The notes under the pieces were generated by a model. The model searched no databases. It saw only the letters and a program-made list of their open reading frames with translations, and had not been told where the DNA came from. From assembly GCF_902497625.1 (NCBI RefSeq), contig NZ_CABVGX010000032.1:1-64000 (forward strand): a stretch of DNA of 64,000 bases, in the 5' to 3' direction. The position numbers and the translations under genes were made by a program. This document shows positions 17,363 through 27,263 of this stretch, piece after piece; within the stretch, counting starts at the first letter, position 1, and every line of letters begins with the position of its first letter. The stretch is from Pseudomonas fluorescens (lineage in GTDB: Bacteria; Pseudomonadota; Gammaproteobacteria; Pseudomonadales; Pseudomonadaceae).

Positions 17363-18804
17363 GTCAGCCCATGAGTCGCAAACAGCAATTGCTCAAGCGC
17401 CACCGGCGCAACAAACGTATCGCCCTGTTGATTGCACTGCTGCTGTTGATCGCCGTCGGTGTGTTCATCGTATGGTGGCTGCCGCTGGTGCTGGCCGTCA
17501 TCGGCTGGATCGTCCACGAGGCGTGGTTTGCCGATCATTTGTTCTATTCGCCTCAGGATGATTACGAATACAGCTTTCCGCCTTTCACCCAGCAGCCCAG
17601 GGTTCATCTGGACGGCGAGCGTTTGCGCCTGGATGAGGGCGTGATGCTGGACGGCGACGTGACGCTGGTATTAGCCCTGCGGATCAAAAGCACCTGGCTG
17701 GGACGCTTTTTCGATCCGGCAGTGGATGTGTCGGGGGGTGGTGATCCTGATCGGCAAACCTTCGAACGAGGCGTCAACGGGCTGCGCTATCTCAACCTCA
17801 GCGGTCAGACTGCGGCCTTGTCCGCGGGCGAATTGCGTTTGCATGGCCGATTTTGTCGGTTGCTGGGCGAGCCGGTTTTGTGGGCATTCGAGCAACCGGA
17901 TTATCGCCGTCAGCGGGTCATGGTTATCGCGCCTCATGCAGACGATGCCGAACTGGCGGCTTACGGGCTTTACAGTCAGGCGGATGAAGCCTGGATCGTC
18001 ACCCTGACTGCCGGTGAAATCGAAGCAGACCATTATCAGCAGATGGGCATCAACAGGGTTGAAGCCGCTCGCCTCAAGGGCCGATTGCGCGCATGGGACA
18101 GCATCGCCGTGCCACGCTGGGCCGGTGTGCCTGAAGCCCATTGCGTGCAGTTGGGTTATTTTTGCCTGCAACTGGCTACGATGCAGGCAGCGCCGACCCG
18201 AGCAGTCGGTTCGCGTGAGGCCGAGTTGGAGGACATCCGGGTATTCCGGCAAATGAACCCGTTTGCCTTGCCGGGTGATCTCGACGGCGCGCCGACCTGG
18301 AATAATCTGCTGGCTGATCTGCGTGCATTGCTGCTGCGTGCACGTCCCGAAGTCATCGTGCTGCCGCATCCGACGCTTGATCCTCATCCCGATCACATCT
18401 GTGCGCGGCAAGCGGTGATTGAGGCGTTGAACGGGCTGGAATGGCAGCCGAGCACCGTGCTCGGTTACGCTAATCACCTGCACGATAATGACCGCTGGCC
18501 CATGGGTGACACCGGGCATGGCATCGCGCTGCCGCCGGTTTTTGACTCGTCCATTGCGATGCACCCTTACTGCCTGTCGATACCGCCGGCGCTGCAGCGT
18601 GACAAAGCGATGGCGCTCGGAATGATGCACGATCTGCAACCCCTGATGCCTTTCAAGCGGCGCTTGCGCAGAACGATTCAGCGGCTGCTGGCCGGCAGAG
18701 CGCGTCCGCGCTACGGCGAAAACGAGTTCTTTCGCAAAGCGGTCAGACGCCAGGAACTGTTCTGGATTTTGAAGCAGGGTGAGAAATCTTCGCAGCACAG
18801 TTGA
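17359..18804 (+). CDS. Membrane-anchored PIG-L/LmbE-family deacetylase
   Basis: 481 residues from the ATGA-overlap start at 17359 (a 5' extension to 17332 is possible but less likely). An N-terminal basic stretch and one or two membrane segments (about 21-50) precede a lectin-like region and a PIG-L domain. Its zinc motif is APHADDAE (about 191-198) and a second metal site is LDPHPDH (about 341-347). PIG-L enzymes remove N-acetyl groups from amino sugars, so a core or O-antigen amino sugar (PA5002 type) is the likely substrate. Confidence 0.88.
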   Translation: MSQPMSRKQQLLKRHRRNKRIALLIALLLLIAVGVFIVWWLPLVLAVIGWIVHEAWFADHLFYSPQDDYEYSFPPFTQQPRVHLDGERLRLDEGVMLDGDVTLVLALRIKSTWLGRFFDPAVDVSGGGDPDRQTFERGVNGLRYLNLSGQTAALSAGELRLHGRFCRLLGEPVLWAFEQPDYRRQRVMVIAPHADDAELAAYGLYSQADEAWIVTLTAGEIEADHYQQMGINRVEAARLKGRLRAWDSIAVPRWAGVPEAHCVQLGYFCLQLATMQAAPTRAVGSREAELEDIRVFRQMNPFALPGDLDGAPTWNNLLADLRALLLRARPEVIVLPHPTLDPHPDHICARQAVIEALNGLEWQPSTVLGYANHLHDNDRWPMGDTGHGIALPPVFDSSIAMHPYCLSIPPALQRDKAMALGMMHDLQPLMPFKRRLRRTIQRLLAGRARPRYGENEFFRKAVRRQELFWILKQGEKSSQHS

Positions 18805-18856
18805 AGGTAACGTTGCCTGGTATGGCGGCGTATCAAGCATTTACAGTGAGTCGCCC

Positions 18857-19741
18857 GTGATCAATTCGTGTCCCCGTATCCTTTTTCTGATTCCATATTT
18901 CGGCCACTGGCCATTCTGGATGCCGTTTTTTCTAGAAAGTTGCCGACGCAACCCTGATATCGATTGGTTGCTGTTCAGCGACTGCGGAGTGCCCGAAAAT
19001 CTACCGCCCAACGTAATCATCGAGAGCATGACTTTCAGCGACTACTGCGGGATCGTATCGAGCCGGCTGGATATCGATTTCGCCCCGCAGGCCGATTACA
19101 AACTGTGCGATATCAAACCGGCCCTGGGGCATATTCACGCTGATCGCTTGCGAGGTTATGATTTCTGGGGATTCGGCGACATCGATCTCGTCTATGGTGA
19201 TCTGCGGCATTATTTCACCGCTGAACGACTCGCCGCCTATGACCTGTTCTCGACGCACGAGCGGCGGGTGGCCGGGCACCTGTGTCTGCTGCGCAACACG
19301 GCGCGCAAGCGGGAACTGTTCATGCAGATGAACGACTGGCGGTCACGTTTCACAGATCAGGTACATCACGCACTGGACGAAGGTGCCTTCAGCCGGATTT
19401 TCCTGTGGCGCAAGAATTTCCCCGAGCCCTTGTTCAAACTGGTGGGCAAGTTCAATCCGTGGCGACGCCGCAGCGAATTTACCGAGGCGTTCAGCACCCC
19501 TGGCGGCTGCATCAAGTGGCATGACGGCAGCGACGATTTTCCGCATCGCTGGAATTGGCGCAGCGGTGTTCTGACCAATGATCGAGACGGCGATCGTCAA
19601 TTTCCGTATTTCCATTTCGTCTGCTGGAAACGCAACGAATGGCCCGATTTGCCGCAACCCGATCCGGCAGAGCTCAGGCGCATTGCCGCCAATCCTGATT
19701 GGTTCATCGATGCAACAGGTTTTCACCAGGGAGCGTTATGA
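18857..19741 (+). CDS. DUF6625-like putative glycosyltransferase of the LPS cluster
   Basis: 294 residues from a GTG at 18857; the same frame can be extended to a GTG at 18779 inside the previous gene, and the ribosome site is weak in both cases. It begins with a short hydrophobic strand (PRILFLIPYFGHW) and has GFGDIDLVYGD at about residue 105. That resembles the D-x-D metal/nucleotide-sugar site of GT-A enzymes and matches what I recall of DUF6625. It lies between a deacetylase and a GT4 gene, so a sugar transfer role is likely but unproven. Confidence 0.75.
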   Translation: MINSCPRILFLIPYFGHWPFWMPFFLESCRRNPDIDWLLFSDCGVPENLPPNVIIESMTFSDYCGIVSSRLDIDFAPQADYKLCDIKPALGHIHADRLRGYDFWGFGDIDLVYGDLRHYFTAERLAAYDLFSTHERRVAGHLCLLRNTARKRELFMQMNDWRSRFTDQVHHALDEGAFSRIFLWRKNFPEPLFKLVGKFNPWRRRSEFTEAFSTPGGCIKWHDGSDDFPHRWNWRSGVLTNDRDGDRQFPYFHFVCWKRNEWPDLPQPDPAELRRIAANPDWFIDATGFHQGAL

Positions 19742-20892
19742 GTCAGCGGACCAAGGTTCTGCAGCTGCAGCCTGACTACAATGTAAAAGCCCATGACTTT
19801 GCCGATCTTGCGGAACAGATCGTCAAGGCGCTGCCGCGTGATCGCTATGAAGTGACAGCTGCATTTTTGCGCGGCAAGCCTGGCCCGGGTGAGGCCGTGA
19901 GTCGTGCCGACCGCTCGGTGTATTTCGAGTTTTCCGACAAGTCGCTCAAGGGTATGCGTCTGCGGGCCATGTGGCAGCTGTACAAGTTCTGCCGCGCGGA
20001 AAAGTATGACGTGGTGGTCTGTAACCGTTTCAAACCGGTGAACATGATGTTGACGCTCAACCGCTGGTTGAAAGTGCCACTGTGCATCGGCATTTCCCAC
20101 GGGTTTGGTGAGTACGACCGGTTCTACCGTCGCCGTCAGACCCAGGGTCTGATCGACCGGCACTGGCGCTTCGTCGGCGTTTCGCCCGCGGTCAAACAGT
20201 ACTTGCTGGACTGCAAATGCGGTTTTACCGAGCAAAATACCTATGCCATTACCAATGCCATTGATATCGAGCAAGCCGAGGGATTGCAGCATGGCCGTGA
20301 GCGCGCTCGCGAGCTGCTGGGCATAGACCCATCGGTGCGTTTGATTGGTGCGTTGGGCCGGTTGGTTCCGATCAAGGGCCATACCTACTTGCTGCAGGCA
20401 TTTGCCGCACTCAAGGACAAGTATCCGAACGCGCAGTTGGCGATCATCGGCGCCGGTCGCGAAGAATCGCGCCTGGCCACCGAGATCGAACGTTTGGGCC
20501 TGAAAGGCCGCGCCCACCTGCTGGGGTTTAAGGAGAACGCCCTGCAGTACGTGCGTGCGTTCGACGTCTGGACCATGCCCTCGCTGGCTGAGGGGCTGGG
20601 GTTGGCGCTGCTCGAAGGCATGAGCGGTCACCTTCCGGTGATTGCTTCCAATGTGCCGGCGATGCTGCCGCTGATCGAGGGCGCGGGCGGTCTGGCGGTG
20701 ACGCCCAGGGACGTGCCCTCGCTGATCGCCGCGCTCGACTCGTATCTTGCGCTGGCAGACGACGCGCTCAAGGACAAGGGTGAGCAGGCCTATCGTTATC
20801 TGCAGGAAAAACACGACATCGAGGTGTTCCGCCAGGAATACCTGGACCTGATTGAATCCGGCTTGAACCAGGCACGAAAGGAACAACCATGA
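19738..20892 (+). CDS. GT4 glycosyltransferase, Ssg-like (surface polysaccharide)
   Basis: 384 residues from the ATG at 19738 (ATGA overlap with the previous stop, GGGAGC ribosome site). It is a typical GT-B enzyme with the donor-binding part GALGRLVPIKGHTYLLQA and the signature PSLAEGLGLALLEGMSG. By position and family it corresponds to PA5001/Ssg, which affects LPS, phage sensitivity and motility in Pseudomonas; exact sugar unknown. It overlaps the following GT2 gene by 4 nt. Confidence 0.88.
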   Translation: MSQRTKVLQLQPDYNVKAHDFADLAEQIVKALPRDRYEVTAAFLRGKPGPGEAVSRADRSVYFEFSDKSLKGMRLRAMWQLYKFCRAEKYDVVVCNRFKPVNMMLTLNRWLKVPLCIGISHGFGEYDRFYRRRQTQGLIDRHWRFVGVSPAVKQYLLDCKCGFTEQNTYAITNAIDIEQAEGLQHGRERARELLGIDPSVRLIGALGRLVPIKGHTYLLQAFAALKDKYPNAQLAIIGAGREESRLATEIERLGLKGRAHLLGFKENALQYVRAFDVWTMPSLAEGLGLALLEGMSGHLPVIASNVPAMLPLIEGAGGLAVTPRDVPSLIAALDSYLALADDALKDKGEQAYRYLQEKHDIEVFRQEYLDLIESGLNQARKEQP

Positions 20893-21773
20893 GCGACGCT
20901 CAACCACTCGTTACGGTCATCATCGCGTCGTACAACCATGGGCCCTACATCGAGGAGAGCATTCTCAGCGTCATTAACCAGACCTACCCGAATATCGAGT
21001 TGCTGGTAATCGACGATGGCTCCAAGGATGACAGCGTCGAACGGATCAAGGCTTTGCAGGCGCTGCACGGTTTCGACTTTCGGGTTCAGGAAAATCAGGG
21101 GCTGACCAACACGCTCAACGGTGCCATTGCCCGCGCCAAAGGCAGTTTGATCGCCCCGTTCGGCTCTGACGACGTCATGCTCCATGACCGGATCGCCATT
21201 CAGGTGGCGTACATGGACGGCAAACCTGAGGTCGGGATCTGCGCCGGCAATATCGAACTGATCGATGCCGATGGCAATTTGTACCCGGAATCGCGTCAAC
21301 GCCGCGATGTGCCGTTCCGCCGGCTGGATTTCGACGACATGTTCCTGGAGCGCAAGCCTTACCCGCCAGCACCGACCCTGATGATTCGCCGCGAAGCGCT
21401 GGACAAGGTTGGAGGCTTCGATCCGAACATCCGCCTGGAAGACCTGCTGATCGAGTTGAAGATTACCCACGCCGGTTACTTCATCGATGGCCTGAGCGTG
21501 TTGATGGCGCGCTATCGCAAGCACGCCACCAACTCCTACAAGAATCATCGCTTCATGATCGATAACATCCTGCGCTCGTACGACCTGTTCAGCGACCATC
21601 CGCTGTACGAGCACGTACGTTACAAATTCCTCAGTTCGATGTTCCTCAAGACCGCCTCCCGCGACCGCAAGCTGGCGCGAGAACTGCTCGCGCAGATCCC
21701 GTTCAAGGCCTGGAACAAAAAGACCTGGCGTGGCCTGGGTCGGCTGTATTTTTCGCCCCTGGAAAAGCACTGA
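20889..21773 (+). CDS. GT2-family glycosyltransferase, WapR-like
   Basis: 294 residues with the GT-A fold. The N terminus is VTVIIASYNHGPYIEESI, the nucleotide site is DDGSKDDS, and the metal motif GSDDV is at about residues 94-98. The orthologous position in P. aeruginosa is wapR, the rhamnosyltransferase that places the capping rhamnose carrying O antigen. That specificity is inferred from position. It is last in the plus-strand core cluster and converges on the waaL-like gene. Confidence 0.85.
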   Translation: MSDAQPLVTVIIASYNHGPYIEESILSVINQTYPNIELLVIDDGSKDDSVERIKALQALHGFDFRVQENQGLTNTLNGAIARAKGSLIAPFGSDDVMLHDRIAIQVAYMDGKPEVGICAGNIELIDADGNLYPESRQRRDVPFRRLDFDDMFLERKPYPPAPTLMIRREALDKVGGFDPNIRLEDLLIELKITHAGYFIDGLSVLMARYRKHATNSYKNHRFMIDNILRSYDLFSDHPLYEHVRYKFLSSMFLKTASRDRKLARELLAQIPFKAWNKKTWRGLGRLYFSPLEKH

Positions 21774-21786
21774 ACCGGAGCAGCTG

Positions 21787-21826
21787 ATGCATCGTCTGGC
21801 CGGGCTGTGTCCCGGCGACGATGCAT
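21787..21826. terminator. Hairpin between convergent wapR-like and waaL-like genes
   Basis: ATGCATCGTC plus GGCCGGG pairs with CCCGGCGACGATGCAT, giving a GC-rich stem with a small bulge. No clear U-tract follows on either strand, so termination is plausible by position but not proven. Confidence 0.5.
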
Positions 21827-21839
21827 GGTGAGCTGGCTG

Positions 21840-23702
21840 TCAGTGCACCCGTGCCGGGTGGCTGGACGCGAGGACCTGCCGGTGCAGCTTGTCGACGGCA
21901 GAAGGGGAGGCCGTCACAGCGTAGCCTCGCAGCAGTGCCTGCAGATGATCTTCGAACAACCAGCGACGGTCCTCGGTGTAGCGTTGCATATGGCGCAGAT
22001 TGCGCTGGCGCAGCGACAGACACAGTGAGGATGGATAAATCCGCATATCGGCCACATCGATCAGGCCGAATTCGCCGTCCTGCAGCACCAGCACATTGCC
22101 CAGATGCAAGGAGCGGAAATACACGCCCTGCTCGTGCAGTTGCGCCATGAATTTGCCAAACCGTTGAACCAGCGCCTCACGCACATCCGGAGCAGTAATG
22201 CCCTGTAGCACCTGGCGCAGCGTACTGCCAGGCAATGGCGTGTAATGCACAGCGCTGCTGCCGTCTTTCAGGCGATACAGATTCAGTAAATGCGGCGTTG
22301 GAATACCCATTCGTCGCAGCTCCTCACTGTTCACGGCGAAGCGTTCCGAATAGGGATTGAAGGTGCCTGAGGTATACCAGCGACGGCGACGGAAGAGCTT
22401 CAGAAAGCTGCCATCAACCAGTCGCAGGACTTTAGGCCCCAAGCCATCTTCTTCGATGACATGCGCATTGTTCGTCAGCTTTTCCAGGGCAGTTTGCGCC
22501 AGCGTTCTGATCGGCATGGCCAGCAGACGCCCGGCGCGCTGGTTGATGACCAGCGCGGCGATCAGTGCCAGCGGAATCCACAGTAGAAACCAGTGCTCCT
22601 TGGGGCGCGAAATGATCCCGCCACCCTCGGTCAGGCCGGCACCAATGCCGAATACCAGCCAGGTTGACGCAATGATCAACAGCGGCTGCACGCGGTGGCG
22701 CCAGCTGCTGAACAGTCCCCAGCCCTGAAAAAACAGCCACGGCAAGAAGCCGAAGATACCGACATAGTAGAGGACGCCCAACGCGAAACTATGCGGTTCC
22801 GAAAGCAGATAGCCTACGCCGGGATCCACTGAAAATTCGGCACCGTAGCCGTGGCCGATCCATGGGTGTTCGGCAACCTTCTGCAGCACGATCCGCCAGA
22901 TGTCAAAGCGATAGGAATCGCCTCGGGCGATGATCATGTCCGAGAAATAGGCGGTCATTGCACCGCCGCCCGCCAGCAGGATAACCAGCAGGGCGATGGA
23001 GCGACGGTTCCAGCAGATAAAACCCAGCCATAAAGCTGCGAGCGTCAACGCCACCAACGGGGTCCGCGAGCCGGTGGCGATGACCGCAGTGAACATCACT
23101 GCCACAGCCGGTACGCTCAGCCAGAGCAGGTGCGGACGTTTGCACATCATGCTTACGCTCAGCCAGTAGGCGCAGAAAAAGCCATACAGATGCGAACTCA
23201 GCAAAGGATTGTCGAAGGCCCCTGCGCCAATCAATCGCATGCCCGGTTCGTAGATGCGGGAAAACATGAAGAGGTTGTAGCACGTGGCAATCAGCCCGAC
23301 GATGGCGGCGCTGAACAGCAGAGGCTGGATGATTTCGCTGCGATAACGCACCAGCAGGTAGCAGCCGGCGAACAGCATAAGCGTGTGGAGCGGCGGCTTG
23401 AGTTGCGCACCAAAGGGCTTCTCGCCCGGTCCCCAGGCCAGGCTGACCATCGCCCAGATGACGAACACCAGCATCGCGATGAACATCGGCTCGCAGAGCA
23501 GTTCTTTGAACGCGCGGGGTCGCAGCACAATGGCAATGAGTGCAGGGATACTGAACAAGCCGTAATAAAGCTTGTGATGCAGACTTCGTTCCGGCAGGAA
23601 GAACAGCGCGCACAGGAGCAGGAGGTAGCCCAGTGGAAGAATCCACAAGGCAATGAAATCGAACACTCGATTGGACGTACTGTTTAAACCGCTGAATTGC
23701 AT
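21840..23702 (-). CDS. O-antigen ligase fused to a kinase-like domain
   Basis: 620 residues. The first roughly 400 are a polytopic Wzy/WaaL-type membrane protein with about ten hydrophobic segments. A large periplasmic loop carries SEPHSFALGVLYY, whose His matches the catalytic His region of O-antigen ligases. The last 200 or so residues form a kinase-like lobe with GTFNPYSERFAVNSEELRRM, the loop FRSLHLGNVLVL and LIDVADMR. The loop has Ser where the catalytic Asp normally sits. In P. aeruginosa waaL and a kinase gene (PA4999, PA4998) are separate; here they are one frame. The ligase joins O antigen to lipid A-core in the periplasm; the fused domain would be cytoplasmic. Confidence 0.88.
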   Translation of the reverse strand: MQFSGLNSTSNRVFDFIALWILPLGYLLLLCALFFLPERSLHHKLYYGLFSIPALIAIVLRPRAFKELLCEPMFIAMLVFVIWAMVSLAWGPGEKPFGAQLKPPLHTLMLFAGCYLLVRYRSEIIQPLLFSAAIVGLIATCYNLFMFSRIYEPGMRLIGAGAFDNPLLSSHLYGFFCAYWLSVSMMCKRPHLLWLSVPAVAVMFTAVIATGSRTPLVALTLAALWLGFICWNRRSIALLVILLAGGGAMTAYFSDMIIARGDSYRFDIWRIVLQKVAEHPWIGHGYGAEFSVDPGVGYLLSEPHSFALGVLYYVGIFGFLPWLFFQGWGLFSSWRHRVQPLLIIASTWLVFGIGAGLTEGGGIISRPKEHWFLLWIPLALIAALVINQRAGRLLAMPIRTLAQTALEKLTNNAHVIEEDGLGPKVLRLVDGSFLKLFRRRRWYTSGTFNPYSERFAVNSEELRRMGIPTPHLLNLYRLKDGSSAVHYTPLPGSTLRQVLQGITAPDVREALVQRFGKFMAQLHEQGVYFRSLHLGNVLVLQDGEFGLIDVADMRIYPSSLCLSLRQRNLRHMQRYTEDRRWLFEDHLQALLRGYAVTASPSAVDKLHRQVLASSHPARVH

Positions 23703-23856
23703 GCTGAGAGATTCAATCCTGAAGTTGATCGGCCGATCGGGTGATGGCTATATGATGCTTTTTCTGGGGCCTAACAATACCAGCCTTTATGCGATTGCCA
23801 GAACCCTCAAGAAGCTGTGGTAAAGTCGGCGTCCTTTTTATCGACAATCGCGTGAT

Positions 23857-25659
23857 ATGACCGACTCCAGTCTCTCCGCAAGCCCCTCAAGCTTGAAAAT
23901 CTACTTCCGCCTGCTCGGTTACGTCCGGCCCTACATCAGCCTGTTCCTGATCAGCATCGTCGGTTTTCTGATTTTCGCTTCGACGCAGCCAATGCTCGGC
24001 TACATCCTCAAATATTTTGTCGACGGCCTGTCCAATCCTGAGGCCGTGTTGTTCCCCAGCGTGCCCTATCTGCGTGACCTGCAGCTGCTGCAGGCAGTAC
24101 CGCTGTTGATCATACTGATCGCCGCCTGGCAGGGGTTGGGATCTTATCTGGGCAATTACTTCCTGGCCAAGGTTTCTCTCGGCCTGGTGCATGACTTACG
24201 GGTTCAGTTGTTCAACAATTTGCTGGTATTGCCCAACCGCTACTTCGACAAGCATAACTCGGGACATCTGATTTCCCGCATCACCTTTAATGTAACAATG
24301 GTTACCGGGGCGGCCACAGATGCGATCAAGGTCGTTATCCGTGAAGGCATGACGGTGATTTTCCTGTTCGCGTCGCTGCTGTTCATGAACTGGAAACTGA
24401 CCCTGGTCATGGTGGCGATCCTGCCGCTGATCGCAGTCATGGTCAGCACCGCCAGCAAGAAATTCCGCAAGCAGAGCAAGAAGATCCAGGCGGCCATGGG
24501 CGACGTCACGCATGTCGCTTCGGAAACCATCCAGGGTTACCGCGTGGTGCGCAGCTTTGGCGGTGAAGTCTACGAACAGAAGCGCTTCTTCAATGCCAGC
24601 CAGGGCAACACCGACAAACAATTGCGCATGACCCGCACCGGCGCGATCTACACGCCGTTGCTGCAGTTGGTGATCTACAGCGCCATGGCTGTGCTGATGT
24701 TCCTGGTGTTGTACCTGCGCGGCGATGCATCGGCAGGTGACATGGTTGCTTACATCACCCTGGCCGGTCTGTTGCCCAAGCCGATCCGCCAACTATCCGA
24801 AGTCAGTTCGACCATCCAGAAAGGTGTGGCCGGCGCAGAAAGCATCTTCGAGCAACTCGATGTCGAGCCGGAGGTCGATACTGGCACCGTCGAGCGTGAT
24901 GCTGTCACCGGGCGTCTGGAAGTGCGCAATCTGAGCTTCACTTACCCGGGCACCGAGCGTCAGGTACTCGACGACATCAGCTTTTCGGTCGAGCCGGGCC
25001 AGATGGTGGCGTTGGTCGGGCGTTCAGGCAGCGGCAAATCGACCCTGGCCAACCTGATTCCGCGCTTCTACCATCACGACAAGGGCGAAATCCTCATCGA
25101 TGGTGTCGAGGTCGAGCAATACAAATTGCTCAACCTGCGCAAGCACATCGCCCAGGTTACCCAGCATGTGACGTTGTTCAGCGACACCGTGGCCAACAAC
25201 ATTGCCTACGGCGACCTGGCTGGTGCACCGCGTGAAGACATCGAAAAAGCCGCAAGAGATGCCTACGCCATGGACTTCATCACCCAGTTGCCCGAAGGCC
25301 TGGACACCCAGGTCGGCGAGAACGGCGTGCTGCTTTCCGGTGGCCAGCGCCAGCGCCTGGCGATCGCGCGGGCGTTGCTGAAAAATGCGCCGGTGCTGAT
25401 TCTCGACGAAGCGACCTCGGCGCTGGACACCGAATCGGAACGGCACATCCAGGCCGCCCTGGATCATGTCATGCAGGGGCGAACCACATTGGTCATCGCC
25501 CACCGCCTGTCCACCATCGAGAAGGCCGACCTGATTCTGGTCATGGATCAGGGCCGGATCGTCGAGCGTGGTACGCATGAAGCACTGTTGGCCCAAAACG
25601 GTTATTACGCCCGTTTGAACGCAATGGGTCTTGACGCCCCGGCTGAAGGCATCGCCTGA
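23857..25659 (+). CDS. msbA: Lipid A-core flippase (ABC transporter)
   Basis: MsbA flips lipid A-core across the inner membrane. The 600-residue half-transporter has an N-terminal six-helix membrane domain and a C-terminal ATPase: Walker A GRSGSGKST (about 388-396), signature LSGGQ (about 493-497), Walker B VLILDEATSALD and the switch His in IAHRLST. It is divergent from the ligase gene and followed by a strong terminator, so probably monocistronic. Confidence 0.96.
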   Translation: MTDSSLSASPSSLKIYFRLLGYVRPYISLFLISIVGFLIFASTQPMLGYILKYFVDGLSNPEAVLFPSVPYLRDLQLLQAVPLLIILIAAWQGLGSYLGNYFLAKVSLGLVHDLRVQLFNNLLVLPNRYFDKHNSGHLISRITFNVTMVTGAATDAIKVVIREGMTVIFLFASLLFMNWKLTLVMVAILPLIAVMVSTASKKFRKQSKKIQAAMGDVTHVASETIQGYRVVRSFGGEVYEQKRFFNASQGNTDKQLRMTRTGAIYTPLLQLVIYSAMAVLMFLVLYLRGDASAGDMVAYITLAGLLPKPIRQLSEVSSTIQKGVAGAESIFEQLDVEPEVDTGTVERDAVTGRLEVRNLSFTYPGTERQVLDDISFSVEPGQMVALVGRSGSGKSTLANLIPRFYHHDKGEILIDGVEVEQYKLLNLRKHIAQVTQHVTLFSDTVANNIAYGDLAGAPREDIEKAARDAYAMDFITQLPEGLDTQVGENGVLLSGGQRQRLAIARALLKNAPVLILDEATSALDTESERHIQAALDHVMQGRTTLVIAHRLSTIEKADLILVMDQGRIVERGTHEALLAQNGYYARLNAMGLDAPAEGIA

Positions 25660-25689
25660 GCCTTCAAGGCCACGTTCAATAGATGTCGG

Positions 25690-25738
25690 AAAAAATCGCA
25701 GCCTGAGGTATTCGAACCTCCTCAGGTTGCGATTTTTT
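25690..25738 (+). terminator. Rho-independent terminator after msbA
   Basis: AAAAAATCGCAGCCTGAGG (25690-25708) pairs with CCTCAGGTTGCGATTTTTT (25720-25738), leaving an 11-nt loop; the right arm ends in a T-run. The symmetrical A and T runs make it usable on both strands. Confidence 0.85.
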
Positions 25739-25830
25739 GCTTTTGCGGCCCTTGTTCACGCCATGCGCAAGTCCACGCCAATCCCTGTGCTAATATCCCG
25801 CCCTTGTTCATTTTGTATGTGGGATGCTCC

Positions 25831-27252
25831 ATGAAGTTGTCCATGCCGCGTTTCGATCAAGCCCCTGTCTTGGTGGTCGGCGATGTCATGCTCGACCGTT
25901 ACTGGCATGGTGGTACCTCACGGATTTCCCCTGAGGCGCCGGTGCCGGTGGTGAAGGTCGAGCAAATCGAGGACCGCCCGGGCGGTGCCGCCAACGTTGC
26001 CTTGAACATTGCTGCGCTCGGTGCACCGGCGTCGCTGATCGGCGTGACCGGCGACGATGAGGCCGCCGACAGCCTGGCCAACAGCCTTGAGGGCGCTGGT
26101 GTACGGGCAATGTTTCAGCGCATTGCGCACCAGCCGACTATCGTCAAGCTGCGGGTCATGAGCCGGCACCAGCAATTGCTGCGCATCGATTTCGAAGAAC
26201 CGTTTGCCACTGACGCACTGGCGCTGGGTGAGCAGGTCGAAGAGTTGCTTGAAGGCATCAAGGTGCTGGTCCTGTCCGATTACGGCAAAGGCGCTCTGAA
26301 AAATCATCAGATGCTGATTCAGGCCGCTCGGGCCCGGGGCATTCCGGTGCTCGCTGATCCCAAAGGCAAGGATTTTTCGATCTACCGTGGCGCCAGCGTG
26401 ATTACCCCCAACCTCAGTGAATTCGAAACCATCGTCGGCGGATGCGCAGATGAGCACGAGCTCGTGAGCAAAGGCGCGCAATTGATGCATGACCTCGACC
26501 TCGGGGCCTTGCTGGTCACGCGCGGTGAACACGGCATGACGCTGTTGCGTCCGGATCATCCGGCCCTGCACCTGCCAGCGCGGGCCCGGGAAGTGTTTGA
26601 TGTGACCGGTGCCGGCGACACAGTGATTTCGACCCTGGCCGCCGCGATTGCGGCGGGTGAAGAATTGCCGCACGCAGTGGCTCTGGCCAATCTGGCGGCC
26701 GGTATCGTCGTCGGCAAACTTGGTACCGCAGCCATCAGCGCTCCGGAACTGCGTCGCGCCATTCAGCGTGAGGAAGGTTCCGAGCGCGGCGTGCTGGGCC
26801 TGGAACAACTACGCCTGGCAGTGGACGATGCGCGTGCGCACAAAGAGAAAATCGTCTTCACCAACGGTTGTTTCGACATTCTCCATGCTGGCCACGTAAC
26901 TTACCTCGAGCAAGCGCGTGCTCAAGGCGATCGATTAATCGTTGCGGTCAATGACGACGCCTCGGTGAGTCGCCTGAAAGGTCCTGGCCGTCCGATCAAC
27001 AGCGTCGACCGGCGCATGGCTGTGCTGGCCGGACTGGGCGCGGTGGACTGGGTGATCAGCTTCGCGGAAGGCACCCCGGAAAACCTGCTGCGCGAGGTCA
27101 AACCGGATGTGCTGGTCAAGGGCGGCGATTACGGGATTGATCAAGTGGTCGGCGCGGACATCGTTACTGCGTACGGCGGCACGGTGAAAGTGCTTGGTCT
27201 CGTGGAAAATAGCTCGACAACTGCGATTGTCGAAAAGATTCGCAGTCGTTGA
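25831..27252 (+). CDS. hldE: Bifunctional heptose-7-phosphate kinase / heptose-1-phosphate adenylyltransferase
   Basis: Makes ADP-D-glycero-manno-heptose, the precursor used by WaaC and WaaF. From the ATG at 25831 it is 473 residues, the usual length. The N-terminal PfkB kinase domain has GGAANVALNIAALG and the catalytic DVTGAGDT; the C-terminal nucleotidyltransferase has TNGCFDILHAGH (HxGH site, about 343-354). A frame extension to 25804 is not needed. A TAATAT-like -10 box lies about 40 bp upstream. Confidence 0.96.
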   Translation: MKLSMPRFDQAPVLVVGDVMLDRYWHGGTSRISPEAPVPVVKVEQIEDRPGGAANVALNIAALGAPASLIGVTGDDEAADSLANSLEGAGVRAMFQRIAHQPTIVKLRVMSRHQQLLRIDFEEPFATDALALGEQVEELLEGIKVLVLSDYGKGALKNHQMLIQAARARGIPVLADPKGKDFSIYRGASVITPNLSEFETIVGGCADEHELVSKGAQLMHDLDLGALLVTRGEHGMTLLRPDHPALHLPARAREVFDVTGAGDTVISTLAAAIAAGEELPHAVALANLAAGIVVGKLGTAAISAPELRRAIQREEGSERGVLGLEQLRLAVDDARAHKEKIVFTNGCFDILHAGHVTYLEQARAQGDRLIVAVNDDASVSRLKGPGRPINSVDRRMAVLAGLGAVDWVISFAEGTPENLLREVKPDVLVKGGDYGIDQVVGADIVTAYGGTVKVLGLVENSSTTAIVEKIRSR

Positions 27253-27263
27253 AGAGATGAATC

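Noticed and set aside
18779..18856. 26-residue N-terminal extension of the DUF6625-like protein
   Set aside because: It overlaps the PIG-L gene, has no family resemblance, and the GTG at 18857 is directly followed by the conserved hydrophobic start of the protein.
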